In this document: positions 6,179 to 13,113 of the stretch, in pieces | Position numbering within the stretch: position 1 is the stretch's first letter | Layout of the letters: each line of letters starts with the position of its first letter | Source: an uncultured Ideonella sp. | GTDB lineage: Bacteria > Pseudomonadota > Gammaproteobacteria > Burkholderiales > Burkholderiaceae | Reading direction: 5' to 3' | Assembly: GCA_946479475.1 (NCBI GenBank) | Contig: CAMLGG010000089.1 | Coordinates: forward strand, 1-18,286 | Length of the DNA: 18,286 nt | Made by a program: the position numbers and the translations under genes | Notes under the pieces: model-generated | Database searches by the model: none | What the model saw: only the letters and a program-made list of their open reading frames with translations | Told to the model about the DNA's origin: nothing

Positions 6179-7535
6179 GCCGGCTGGCCGGCGGGCGCTT
6201 CGACTCGCCCGCCGCCGTCGACAGGTAGCGCGCGATGGCGAACTGGACGCTCTTGTCGGTGCCCGTCGCCTGGAAGCCTACGGCGACGATCTTCCCGTCG
6301 GGCTGCAAGGCCGCGCCTTGCGCGCCGCCGTTGAGGCTGCCGAAAGAAGTGCGCACCCAGCCGTTCCTGCCGAAGCCCGGGTCGAGCGCACCGCTGCTGT
6401 CCAGGCGCGCCAGCACGAAGTCGGAGTCCGACGACTCCGAATCGGGGAAGCCCACCAGCACCAGCCTGCCGTCGCCCTGAAGCAGCACGCTGTTGACCTG
6501 CTCGCAGCAACTGCCGAAGTGCAGGCGCACGCGGCCCTTGGTGCCGAAGGACTTGTCCGTCGTGCCGTCGGCGTTGTAGCGGGCTGCGGCGTACCGCGTA
6601 TCGCCGAATGCCAGGCTCGCAAGACCGGCCGCCACGATCCTGCCGTCCGGCTGCAGCACCGCCGAGCGGGCCCGATCGAAGTTCCGGGCGCCGAAGTCGG
6701 TCCGCACCTTGCCGCCCTGGCCGAAGCCCGTATCCAGCGTGCCATCGGCGTGATAGCGCGCCAGGGCGAAGTCGTAGAAGCTGGACGGGTTCTTCGCCGA
6801 GCCGGCGGCGACGATCCTGCCGTCCGGCTGGACCAGCACGGCCATCGCGTCGTCGTTGAAGCCGTCGAAATCGGTCAGCACCTGGCCGCCGTTGCCGAAG
6901 CTCGGGTCCAGCGTCCCGTCTGGGTTGTAGCGGGCCAGCCCGAAGTCGGTGTCGGAGGAGTCGTCGCTGGAGAAATCGACGAAGACCGTGCCGGCCGCGA
7001 CGATCTTCCCGTCGGCCTGCAACGCCAGGCCGAAGGCGTAGCTGCCGAAGCCGAAGTTCGTCGTCACGATGCCACCGTTGCCGAAGCTGGCGTCGAGGGA
7101 GCCGTCGGGGTTGTAGCGGACCAGCTCGAAGTTGCCCGCGAAGACGAACAAGGGATAGGCGCCCCCGGCCACCAGGATCTTGCCGTCCGGCTGAACGAGC
7201 ACCGCTGAGGGGACCGCCGCCAGGCCGGGAAAATCGGTCGTCACCCGGCCCTTGGTGCCGAAGCTGTCGTCCAGCTTGCCGTCCGCCATGTAGCGCGCGA
7301 TGGCGAAGTCCTCGCTCGAGTAGTCGTTGTTCTGGTAGGTGGTCCCCGCCACGACGATCCTGCCGTCGGCCTGGATGGCCACGGCTCGGGCCAGGTCGGC
7401 TCCGCCGTGGAAGTCGGTCATCTTCTTGCCGGCCCGGCCGAACGTCGGGTCGAGGTCCCCGTCGGCGGCCAGCGCTGGCGCCCCGATGGCGAGCAGGCAA
7501 GACAGTGCGAGCGCGAAGGGGTCGGACTTCTTCAT
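6162..7535 (-). CDS. Secreted delta-60 repeat protein, seven repeats
   Basis: This 457-residue protein has a signal peptide cleaved near 'APALA' (residue 23) and seven repeats. Each begins with DG-x-LD-x-SFG (variants allowed), followed by G-x-V-x-TDF, a 'VLxQPDGRIVAAG' strand and 'DFALARY'. The repeats begin near residues 25, 85, 144, 206, 264, 323 and 381, a spacing of 58-62. This is the delta-60 (TIGR02608-type) repeat. Seven copies suggest a seven-bladed beta-propeller, an inference. The C-terminal tail after about residue 440 is Ser/Pro/Arg-rich with no anchor. GGAG lies 7 nt before ATG 7535. The gene follows the carotenoid-oxygenase gene by 71 bp on the same strand and may be co-transcribed. 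Its function is unknown; such proteins are often surface or secreted. Confidence 0.9.
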   Translation of the reverse strand: MKKSDPFALALSCLLAIGAPALAADGDLDPTFGRAGKKMTDFHGGADLARAVAIQADGRIVVAGTTYQNNDYSSEDFAIARYMADGKLDDSFGTKGRVTTDFPGLAAVPSAVLVQPDGKILVAGGAYPLFVFAGNFELVRYNPDGSLDASFGNGGIVTTNFGFGSYAFGLALQADGKIVAAGTVFVDFSSDDSSDTDFGLARYNPDGTLDPSFGNGGQVLTDFDGFNDDAMAVLVQPDGRIVAAGSAKNPSSFYDFALARYHADGTLDTGFGQGGKVRTDFGARNFDRARSAVLQPDGRIVAAGLASLAFGDTRYAAARYNADGTTDKSFGTKGRVRLHFGSCCEQVNSVLLQGDGRLVLVGFPDSESSDSDFVLARLDSSGALDPGFGRNGWVRTSFGSLNGGAQGAALQPDGKIVAVGFQATGTDKSVQFAIARYLSTAAGESKRPPASRLTGPR

Positions 7536-7606
7536 CTCGTGGCTCCGGATCGACACACCTGACGGTGAGTGCCGGCCCGGCGCGCATGCGTTGCCTGCCG
7601 CCCCCG

Positions 7607-9067
7607 TCAGGCCGGCTGGTACGCCCCGTGGAACCCGAACGGCACGACCTGCGGCATGTCCACCATGGCCAGGCACTCCATCCGTCGCGGGTCGATCGCG
7701 GCAAGCCTCGTCGCCACGTCGCCGTCGGCCAGGGTGCAGACGAGCAAGACTCCGTCGTCCTCCGCGGTGCCGCCCGGCCGCGGGACGAAAAGCGGCTCCA
7801 GCTGCACGGCGTGCGCGCGCCGCCATTCCTGGCGTTCGCCGGTGCTCAGGTCGATTCGCACCGTGCGGTCGAGGAAGTGCGCCCGGTCCTCGGGGTCGTA
7901 GCCGGCGCCCCAGGCCCACCGCGCCGCTCCCGTCTCCGGCCGGTCGGGATGCACCTGCGGCAACTCGAACCCGCTGGCCAGGGGCTCGATCAGGGCCTCG
8001 GCCTGTCCGGGCGCCATGCGATAGCGCGTCAGCCTGGCGGCGGTGCGCTGCCGCGCGCCGGACCGCACGGCGGCCAGCGCCAGGTCCTCGAACACCGTGG
8101 CGTCGGGGTAGTCGCACAGGTCCAGCACGAGGTCGCCGCCGTCCTCGAAGGCCTGCACCGCATGGAAGCACATCATCGGCGGGATGGCCCAGCTTCGCGT
8201 CGTGCCGTCGGCCAGCGAGATCGCGTGGATCGCCGAGCCCGTGCCGGGCTCCCAGCGGAAGTTCGCCTGGTACGGACGGTGGGTGAACAGGAATCCCAGG
8301 GGCTGCGCGCGCAACGCCGTCTCCCACACCAGCATGTGGCGCGCGCTGCGGGCGAAGGCATGCAGGTAGCCCGCCTTGCGGACCTGGATGGCGCCGACCT
8401 GCTCGCGGCGGGTGGTGCCCGCGCGGATGCGGAACAGGCGGTAGCAGCACTTCGGGCCGAACTCGACGCCTACGTTCCAGTAGTCCCCGCGGCTGTCGGT
8501 CATGCCGTGAGCGGCCATCAATGCGAGGTCGAGGCCGTCGTCGTGCTTCAACTCGCCGATGGTCGCCAGGCTCGCCGGGTCGAACTCGATCAGGTGGGGC
8601 GACTCGGTGCAGGCGATCCATCGCTCGCCGATGCGCGACATCACCACCGCCGGGTTGTCGCTGCTGCGCGGGTGGAAGAAGTGAGTGATCCGCGAGAGCC
8701 AGGGCTCGGTGTCCGGCGTGGCGAACTCGCCGACCACCGGCCGGCCGGCGGCCTTTGCCAGATCGAAGGACTGGCTGCGGGCGAAGCGACTGCGGTAGAC
8801 GACACGGCTGCCATCGAACCGGACCCTGTGCAGCATCGCGAGCCCGTCGAACCAGTGGGCGTAGCGCCCTTGCGGCAGGTCCCACAGCGCCGGGCCGTTG
8901 AGCAGCAGCGAGCCTTGCAGCCACTCCGGCAGGGCGCCGTGCACCGGGCACGTGGTGTCATCGAGCTCCGCCGCGCCGGAATCGAAGCCGCGCAGCCGGC
9001 TCAACGAGGAGGCGCGCGCCTCGGCGGCCATGGTTCGGACGGTGGATCTCTCCAGAACGGCGGACAT
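7607..9067 (-). CDS. Carotenoid oxygenase (RPE65/CCD) family protein
   Basis: This 486-residue protein carries the four iron-binding histidines of carotenoid cleavage dioxygenases in the right order and context: His187 in 'AAHGMTDSRGD', His236 in 'GYLHAFARS', His302 in 'MMCFHAVQAFEDGGD' and His480 in 'PFGFHGAY' near the C-terminus. Glu155 may be a second-shell residue. Members cleave double bonds in carotenoids, stilbenes or related phenylpropenoids using Fe(II) and O2; the substrate here is unknown. No signal peptide is visible, so it is probably cytoplasmic. GGAGG is positioned 5-6 nt before ATG 9067, which excludes the longer frame beginning at 9160. It is divergent from serB and upstream of the delta-60 gene. 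No carotenoid biosynthesis gene is in the window. Confidence 0.92.
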   Translation of the reverse strand: MSAVLERSTVRTMAAEARASSLSRLRGFDSGAAELDDTTCPVHGALPEWLQGSLLLNGPALWDLPQGRYAHWFDGLAMLHRVRFDGSRVVYRSRFARSQSFDLAKAAGRPVVGEFATPDTEPWLSRITHFFHPRSSDNPAVVMSRIGERWIACTESPHLIEFDPASLATIGELKHDDGLDLALMAAHGMTDSRGDYWNVGVEFGPKCCYRLFRIRAGTTRREQVGAIQVRKAGYLHAFARSARHMLVWETALRAQPLGFLFTHRPYQANFRWEPGTGSAIHAISLADGTTRSWAIPPMMCFHAVQAFEDGGDLVLDLCDYPDATVFEDLALAAVRSGARQRTAARLTRYRMAPGQAEALIEPLASGFELPQVHPDRPETGAARWAWGAGYDPEDRAHFLDRTVRIDLSTGERQEWRRAHAVQLEPLFVPRPGGTAEDDGVLLVCTLADGDVATRLAAIDPRRMECLAMVDMPQVVPFGFHGAYQPA

Positions 9068-9222
9068 GCGGCCTCCTTCGCCGGTGCGGTCTGCCCGGCT
9101 GGAGGGTTCTACGCCGGGCGCGGGCGGCTGGATGCCCGGGATTACCTGGGGCCCTGCCATACTTGCCGGTTCGCATTCGCCCGGCCGGCTCGCGGCCAGG
9201 CCCCTTCCCCGTCCGAAGTCCC
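9068..9222. promoter_or_regulatory. Divergent region between the carotenoid oxygenase gene and serB
   Basis: This 155-bp gap separates two divergent genes. The minus-strand gene has its RBS (GGAGG, plus-strand cctcc) within the first ten bases. For serB the best -10 candidate is CATACT at 9158-9163, preceded by TGC as in extended -10 promoters, with no good -35 box. It would give a leader of about 50 nt containing a short GGCC/GGCC stem. No operator or riboswitch is recognised. Confidence 0.3.
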
Positions 9223-9930
9223 ATGTCCGCTCACGAGTTCTCCCCCGGCCTGTTCACCCGCGGCTTCACGCCGCCGCTGCGGCTGGCCGACTTCCGCCTC
9301 GTCGCCTTCGACATGGATTCGACTTTGATCGACATCGAGTGCGTGGACGAGATCGCGGCCGAGGCGGGCCGCAAGGCCGAAGTCGCCGCGATCACCGAGG
9401 CCGCCATGCGCGGCGAGATCGCCGATTTCAAGGAAAGCCTGCGGCGCAGGGTCTCGCTGCTGGCGGGTGTGCCCGAAGGCGCGCTGCAGCAGGTCCGCGA
9501 ACGACTGTGCCTGAATCCCGGCGTGGAGGCGTTCGTCGCCGCTTGCCGGGCGGCCGGATTGAAGACGCTGCTGGTTTCCGGCGGCTTCACCTTCTTCAGC
9601 GAGCACGTCCGGCGGCGCCTGCAGCTGGATTTCGCCCGGGCCAACGTGCTGGAGGTGGCCCAGGGGCGGCTCACCGGCCGCCTGCTCGACAGGCCGTGGG
9701 GCGACATCGTCGACGGTGCCGAGAAGCGGCGCGTCCTGCTGGAGGTCTGCGAGCTGATGGGCATCGAGCCGGCGCAGGCCATCGCCGTCGGCGACGGCGC
9801 CAACGATCTGCCGATGATGGCCGCGGCCGGGCTTTCGATCGCCTACCACGCCAAGCCCGCCGTGCGCGAGAAGGCCATGCTCTCCATCGAGCAGGGCGGC
9901 ATGGAGCGGGCGCTGGAAGTGCTGCGCTAG
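9223..9930 (+). CDS. serB: Phosphoserine phosphatase
   Basis: This 235-residue HAD-superfamily enzyme makes the last step of serine biosynthesis, O-phosphoserine to serine plus phosphate, in the cytoplasm. All HAD motifs are present: motif I 'AFDMDSTLIDIECVDEIA' with nucleophile Asp30 and general acid Asp32, motif II 'LLVSGGF' with Ser119, Lys168 in 'DGAEKRR', and motif III 'VGDGANDLPM' (190-198). The cap segment between motifs I and II and the total length match the short SerB common in betaproteobacteria, which lacks the N-terminal ACT domain of longer forms. ATG 9223 gives the expected N-terminus; a TTG at 9163 would extend it by 20 unlikely residues. It stands alone, divergent from the carotenoid oxygenase gene. 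Confidence 0.95.
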   Translation: MSAHEFSPGLFTRGFTPPLRLADFRLVAFDMDSTLIDIECVDEIAAEAGRKAEVAAITEAAMRGEIADFKESLRRRVSLLAGVPEGALQQVRERLCLNPGVEAFVAACRAAGLKTLLVSGGFTFFSEHVRRRLQLDFARANVLEVAQGRLTGRLLDRPWGDIVDGAEKRRVLLEVCELMGIEPAQAIAVGDGANDLPMMAAAGLSIAYHAKPAVREKAMLSIEQGGMERALEVLR

Positions 9931-9945
9931 AGCCCTGGTAGCCGG

Positions 9946-9996
9946 GCCTTCGCGCCCAGTCCGCCCGGCTTCGTCCGGGCCCCGGGCTGGTTCGTC
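9946..9996. repeat. Three direct repeats at 21-bp spacing upstream of the LytS/LytTR operon
   Basis: The segments GCCTTCGCG (9946-9954), GGCTTCGTC (9967-9975) and TGGTTCGTC (9988-9996) share TTCG at exactly 21-bp intervals; the last two share TTCGTC. They end 44 bp before the lytS start codon. LytTR-domain regulators classically bind imperfect 9-bp direct repeats separated by about 12 bp, meaning two helical turns, and AlgR-type boxes contain GTTCGTC. These repeats are therefore a candidate operator for the regulator encoded by the same operon. The pattern is seen directly; the binding is inferred. Confidence 0.45.
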
Positions 9997-10004
9997 GCCC
10001 TTTT
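9984..10004 (+). terminator. Weak terminator-like hairpin after serB
   Basis: GGGC (9984-9987) and GCCC (9997-10000) can pair around a 9-nt loop and are followed by TTTT (10001-10004). Nested alternatives exist nearby: AGCCGGGC (9940-9947) pairs with GCCCGGCT (9963-9970), which competes with GCCCGG/CCGGGC (9963-9968 / 9975-9980). The stem before the T-run is short, so this is only a possible intrinsic terminator for serB. It may instead be part of the operator repeats overlapping it. Confidence 0.3.
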
Positions 10005-10028
10005 CACCCGCCCGCAGAGCCCCGGGCG

Positions 10029-10034
10029 GACAAT
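10029..10034 (+). promoter_or_regulatory. -10 box candidate of the LytS/LytTR operon
   Basis: GACAAT matches TATAAT at four of six positions and is separated from ATG 10041 by only 6 nt. Transcription would then start at or next to the A of the start codon, and no Shine-Dalgarno sequence is present (the intervening bases are CCCTCC). This suggests a leaderless mRNA. No good -35 is visible 17 nt upstream, consistent with activation by a regulator bound to the repeats at 9946-9996. Confidence 0.35.
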
Positions 10035-10040
10035 CCCTCC

Positions 10041-11210
10041 ATGACGAACCTGGATCCGCCCGCCGCCGCCGTCTCGCGCTGGGCCGTGTTCCGGCGCGTG
10101 GTCAACCTGCCGCACGTGGCGGCGGTGTTCTATTTCGCCTTCGTCTTCGCCCTGTCCCGCATCATCGCCTGGCAGGCGGCCACCACCGAAGTCTCGCAAT
10201 GGCTGTTCGAGCTGGCGCGCTACACCCGCCAGTCGCTCATCTCCGGGCTGTCGATCCTGGCCTGCGCCGGACTGGCGGAGGCCTGGCTGGCCGGCGGGCG
10301 CCTCGGCCCTCGCGCGGCGTGGGCAGTGCGCGGCGGTGCCGTCGCGGTGGGGACGGCGTTCGGCGCCGCCATGCGTTACGCGATCTTCTACGCTCCGGAT
10401 TTCAGGGAGCCGCTGGAGTGGCCCTGGGCCATCTACACCACCAGCCTGTGGTGGCTGCTGGGCTGCAGTGGCTATGGGCTTCTGCACCTTTCCCAGCTGG
10501 AGCGGGCCAATCGCGAGCGCCTGGCCCGGGCGCGCCAGGCCCGCGAGGTCCTGGCCGCGCAGCAGATGGAGGCCGAACTCTCGGCCCTGCAGGCGCAGAT
10601 CGAACCGCACTTCCTCTTCAATACCCTGGCCAACGTCAAGCGGCTGTACGACGTGGCACCCGGGCGCGGCCGCGACATGCTGGCCAGCCTCATCGCCTAC
10701 CTGCAGACCGCCCTGCCCGGCATGCGCCGCCAGCGCGCCTGCCTGGGCGACGAGCTGGACCGGGTGCAGCACTACCTGGCCATCCTGCAGATGCGCATGG
10801 GCGATCGCCTTCGCTTCGAGATCAGCGCTCCGGCGCAGCTGCGTGACGCGGAGATGCCGCCGATGGTGGTCGCCACGCTGGTCGAGAACGCGATCAAGCA
10901 CGGCCTCTCACCCCTGCCCGAGGGCGGGCGGTTGTGGGTCACGGCCAGCGAGACCGCCGGTGGCCTGCTGCTGGTGGACGTCCGCGACGACGGGCACGGC
11001 TTCGTCGGCGCCGGCGGCAGCGGCGTCGGCCTGGCCAACACCCGGGCCCGCCTGCTGGCGCTGTACGGCCAGCAGGCTTTCCTCGCCCTGGAGGCGGCCG
11101 AGCCGCGAGGCGTGCTCGCCCGCGTGTGCCTGCCACTGCGCCGGGTGATCGAGCCGGACGCTCCGGCGGCGCCATTGCCCGTCCCGGCGACCGACGACGC
11201 CCTCGCGTGA
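10041..11210 (+). CDS. LytS-type sensor histidine kinase (intact)
   Basis: This 389-residue protein has about four transmembrane helices in the first 150 residues, a coiled-coil-like linker (about 150-180) and a His_kinase (PF06580-type) catalytic region. The phosphoacceptor is His190 in 'LQAQIEPHFLFNTLANV'. The ATP-binding domain shows the N box 'TLVENAIKHG' (Asn283), 'DVRDDGHGF' (314-321) and the G-rich 'GVGLANTRARL' (328-338). It should autophosphorylate His190 and pass the phosphate to the LytTR regulator encoded two genes downstream, as in AlgZ/AlgR or LytS/LytR pairs. The stop overlaps the next ATG by one base (TGATG). The signal it senses is unknown, and there is no large extracytoplasmic domain, so sensing probably takes place in or near the membrane. 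Confidence 0.93.
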   Translation: MTNLDPPAAAVSRWAVFRRVVNLPHVAAVFYFAFVFALSRIIAWQAATTEVSQWLFELARYTRQSLISGLSILACAGLAEAWLAGGRLGPRAAWAVRGGAVAVGTAFGAAMRYAIFYAPDFREPLEWPWAIYTTSLWWLLGCSGYGLLHLSQLERANRERLARARQAREVLAAQQMEAELSALQAQIEPHFLFNTLANVKRLYDVAPGRGRDMLASLIAYLQTALPGMRRQRACLGDELDRVQHYLAILQMRMGDRLRFEISAPAQLRDAEMPPMVVATLVENAIKHGLSPLPEGGRLWVTASETAGGLLLVDVRDDGHGFVGAGGSGVGLANTRARLLALYGQQAFLALEAAEPRGVLARVCLPLRRVIEPDAPAAPLPVPATDDALA

Positions 11211-12349
11211 TGAGCAGCGTTCTTCCTCGCTCCCTTCCGCTGCAGGCTGCACGCCCCTGGTGGGCGCCGCTGGGCCACGTGCTGCAGTCCTGGCGCTCGG
11301 TCCGCTGGTTCGAGCTGGCGGGGTTCATCGCATTGGGCCTGCTTTACGGTGCCGTCGACCTTTCCGGCCTGGCCGACGTGAAGCACCTGGAGCAGCCCTG
11401 GCCGCTGTTCTGGCGCCTGCTGCTTTCACCGCCCATCTGCACGCTGGTGCTGCTGCTGGCCTGGCTGCCCGCCGATCGCAGCGACCCCGCCCATCCCCAG
11501 CGCGTCCAGCGCCTGATGATTGCGGCCGTCCTGGGCAGCATCATCGCCGTGCCGCTGCTGTGGGGCGTGACCGAGCTGGCCCACTGGCCGACCTGGCAGG
11601 ACTTGTGCGAAGAGTCCAAGTGCAAGATCCAGCTGACGCTGATGCAGCGGTTCTCCGCCGACTTCCTTTCGGTGCTGCTGCCGAGCGCCCTCTCGCTGGC
11701 CCTGATCGAGATGCTGCGCCGCCGCTGGCGCAGCGAGGCCATGCTGCAGTCCCTGCTCGGGGAGCAGGCCGCGCTCAGCCGGCAGGCCATGGCCGCCCGC
11801 CTCGCGGCGATGCAGGCGCAGGTGGAGCCGCGCTTCCTCTTCGACGTGCTCGTCGACGTGCAGCAGCAATATGCCCTCGGCCAGGGCGAGGGCGCCGCCG
11901 AGCAGCTGGAGCGCCTGATCCACCACCTGCGGGTGGCCCTGCCGCGCCTGCGCGAGCAGAACGTGACCACGCTGGACGCCGAGGCCGCGCTGCTCGGCAG
12001 CTACCTGGGCCTGCGGCAAAGCCTGGAGCGCCGGCCGGTGCAGTTCGACGATGCCCTGCCGCCGACGCTGCGGTCGGCCACCTTGCCGGCGATGCTGCTG
12101 CTGCCCCTGCTCCAACGTGCGCTGCGGCTTGCGCCGGGCGGCCTGCCTTCGCGGATCGCCCTCACCGCCTGGCGAAACGTCGGCGCGCTGGGCATCCGCC
12201 TCACCGTGAGTTCGCCGGGCCTGTGCGGCGACGACGCCGACCTGGCCGCCCAGCGCGAGCGGCTGCAGGTCCTGGCCGGCGACCAGGCCTGCCTGCGCTG
12301 CGAGGCCGACGAGCATTCGACGCGCTTCACCCTGGAACTGCCGACATGA
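11210..12349 (+). CDS. LytS-like pseudokinase lacking catalytic residues
   Basis: This 379-residue protein has the same architecture as its upstream neighbour: about four TM helices (near 33-53, 66-87, 103-122, 149-167), a linker helix and a LytS-like C-terminal half. The line 'MQAQVEPRFLFDVLVDVQ' aligns with 'LQAQIEPHFLFNTLANVK' of the intact kinase, but Arg208 replaces the phosphoacceptor His and Asp212 replaces Asn. The N-box equivalent is 'PLLQRALRLAPGG' without Asn, and neither the DDGHG nor the GVGL motif is present. The frame is intact from start to stop with normal codon bias, so it is a maintained protein rather than a pseudogene. The loop between TM3 and TM4, predicted periplasmic, carries 'DLCEESKCK' (Cys133, Cys138). 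It overlaps both neighbours (TGATG, ATGA). It is probably a regulatory partner of the kinase; heterodimerisation is an inference. Confidence 0.88.
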   Translation: MSSVLPRSLPLQAARPWWAPLGHVLQSWRSVRWFELAGFIALGLLYGAVDLSGLADVKHLEQPWPLFWRLLLSPPICTLVLLLAWLPADRSDPAHPQRVQRLMIAAVLGSIIAVPLLWGVTELAHWPTWQDLCEESKCKIQLTLMQRFSADFLSVLLPSALSLALIEMLRRRWRSEAMLQSLLGEQAALSRQAMAARLAAMQAQVEPRFLFDVLVDVQQQYALGQGEGAAEQLERLIHHLRVALPRLREQNVTTLDAEAALLGSYLGLRQSLERRPVQFDDALPPTLRSATLPAMLLLPLLQRALRLAPGGLPSRIALTAWRNVGALGIRLTVSSPGLCGDDADLAAQRERLQVLAGDQACLRCEADEHSTRFTLELPT

Positions 12350-13113
12350 CGATCAAGAACCCGACCGCGCTGGTCGCCGAGGACGAATCCACGCTGCGCG
12401 CCGAGCTGATCGAGCAGATCACCAGGCTCTGGCCGGAGCTGAGCATCGTCGGCGAGGCCAGCGACGGCGTGCAGGCCTTGCGGCTGCTCGACGAGTTGCG
12501 GCCCGACGTGCTGTTCCTCGACATCCAGATGCCCGGCGCCACCGGCCTGGAAGTCGCCCGGCAGGCCAGCGGGCGCAGCCATGTGGTGTTCGTAACGGCC
12601 TATGACGAGCACGCCGTCGCCGCCTTCGACCACGGTGCGGTCGACTACCTGCTCAAGCCGCTGCAGCCGGCGCGGTTGTTCACCGCCATCGGCCGCGTCA
12701 AGCAGCGCCTGGGCAGCACCCCGAACGAACTCAGCTCCGTGCTCGACCGCCTGGCCTCGCTGCCCGGCTCGGCGGCGCCGGCGCGCCAGCACCTGCGCTG
12801 GATCAACGCCTCCGTCGGCCAGACACTGCGCCTGATCACCGTCGACGAGGTCCTCTACTTCGCGGCCGACAACAAGTACACCCGGGTCGCGACACGTGAG
12901 AGCGAAGCGTTGATCCGCAAGCCGTTGAAGGAACTGGTCGAAGAGCTCGACCCGCAGCAGTTCTGGCAGATCCACCGCTCCACGCTGGTCAACGCCAGCG
13001 CCATCGCCGGCGCCAGCCGCGACTTCCGCGGCCGCCTGCAGCTCAAGCTGAAGGAGCGCAGCGAGACCTTGCTCGTAGCCGAGAGCTACGCACATCTGTT
13101 CAAGCAGATGTAA
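12346..13113 (+). CDS. LytTR-family response regulator
   Basis: This 255-residue protein has a receiver domain (about 7-122) and a C-terminal LytTR DNA-binding domain (about 147-255). In the receiver, Glu12 and Asp13 form the acidic pocket ('VAEDES'), Asp59 in 'VLFLDIQMPG' is the phosphorylation site, Thr84 lies in 'VFVTAYDEHA', and Lys104 is in 'DYLLKPL'. The LytTR part shows the family features 'VDEVLYFAADNKYTRV', 'LIRKPLKELVEEL' and 'FWQIHRSTLVN'. It should be phosphorylated by the upstream LytS kinase and bind tandem direct repeats in DNA. The start overlaps the pseudokinase stop (ATGA), so all three proteins are translationally coupled. Its layout is like AlgR/LytR of betaproteobacteria. 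The genes it controls are not known from sequence; autoregulation is likely given the repeats upstream of the operon. Confidence 0.95.
   Translation: MTIKNPTALVAEDESTLRAELIEQITRLWPELSIVGEASDGVQALRLLDELRPDVLFLDIQMPGATGLEVARQASGRSHVVFVTAYDEHAVAAFDHGAVDYLLKPLQPARLFTAIGRVKQRLGSTPNELSSVLDRLASLPGSAAPARQHLRWINASVGQTLRLITVDEVLYFAADNKYTRVATRESEALIRKPLKELVEELDPQQFWQIHRSTLVNASAIAGASRDFRGRLQLKLKERSETLLVAESYAHLFKQM

Noticed and set aside
6318..7208. Plus-strand 296-codon ORF opposite the delta-60 gene
   Set aside because: It is periodic only because the opposite strand encodes repeats. Its composition is a shadow and it has no RBS.
7505..9328. Plus-strand 607-codon ORF opposite the carotenoid oxygenase
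   Set aside because: The oxygenase has all four His ligands and a good RBS. The antisense frame has no recognisable domain and runs off-frame into serB.
11210..12349. Calling the second LytS-like gene a pseudogene
   Set aside because: The frame is intact, codon bias is normal, the membrane region is well formed and it overlaps both neighbours precisely. Loss of catalytic residues is not decay of the reading frame.
11260..13113. A 617-codon plus-strand frame covering the pseudokinase and regulator
   Set aside because: Its first part is an off-frame Ala/Arg/Pro-rich reading of the pseudokinase; only the final 255 residues from ATG 12346 are real.
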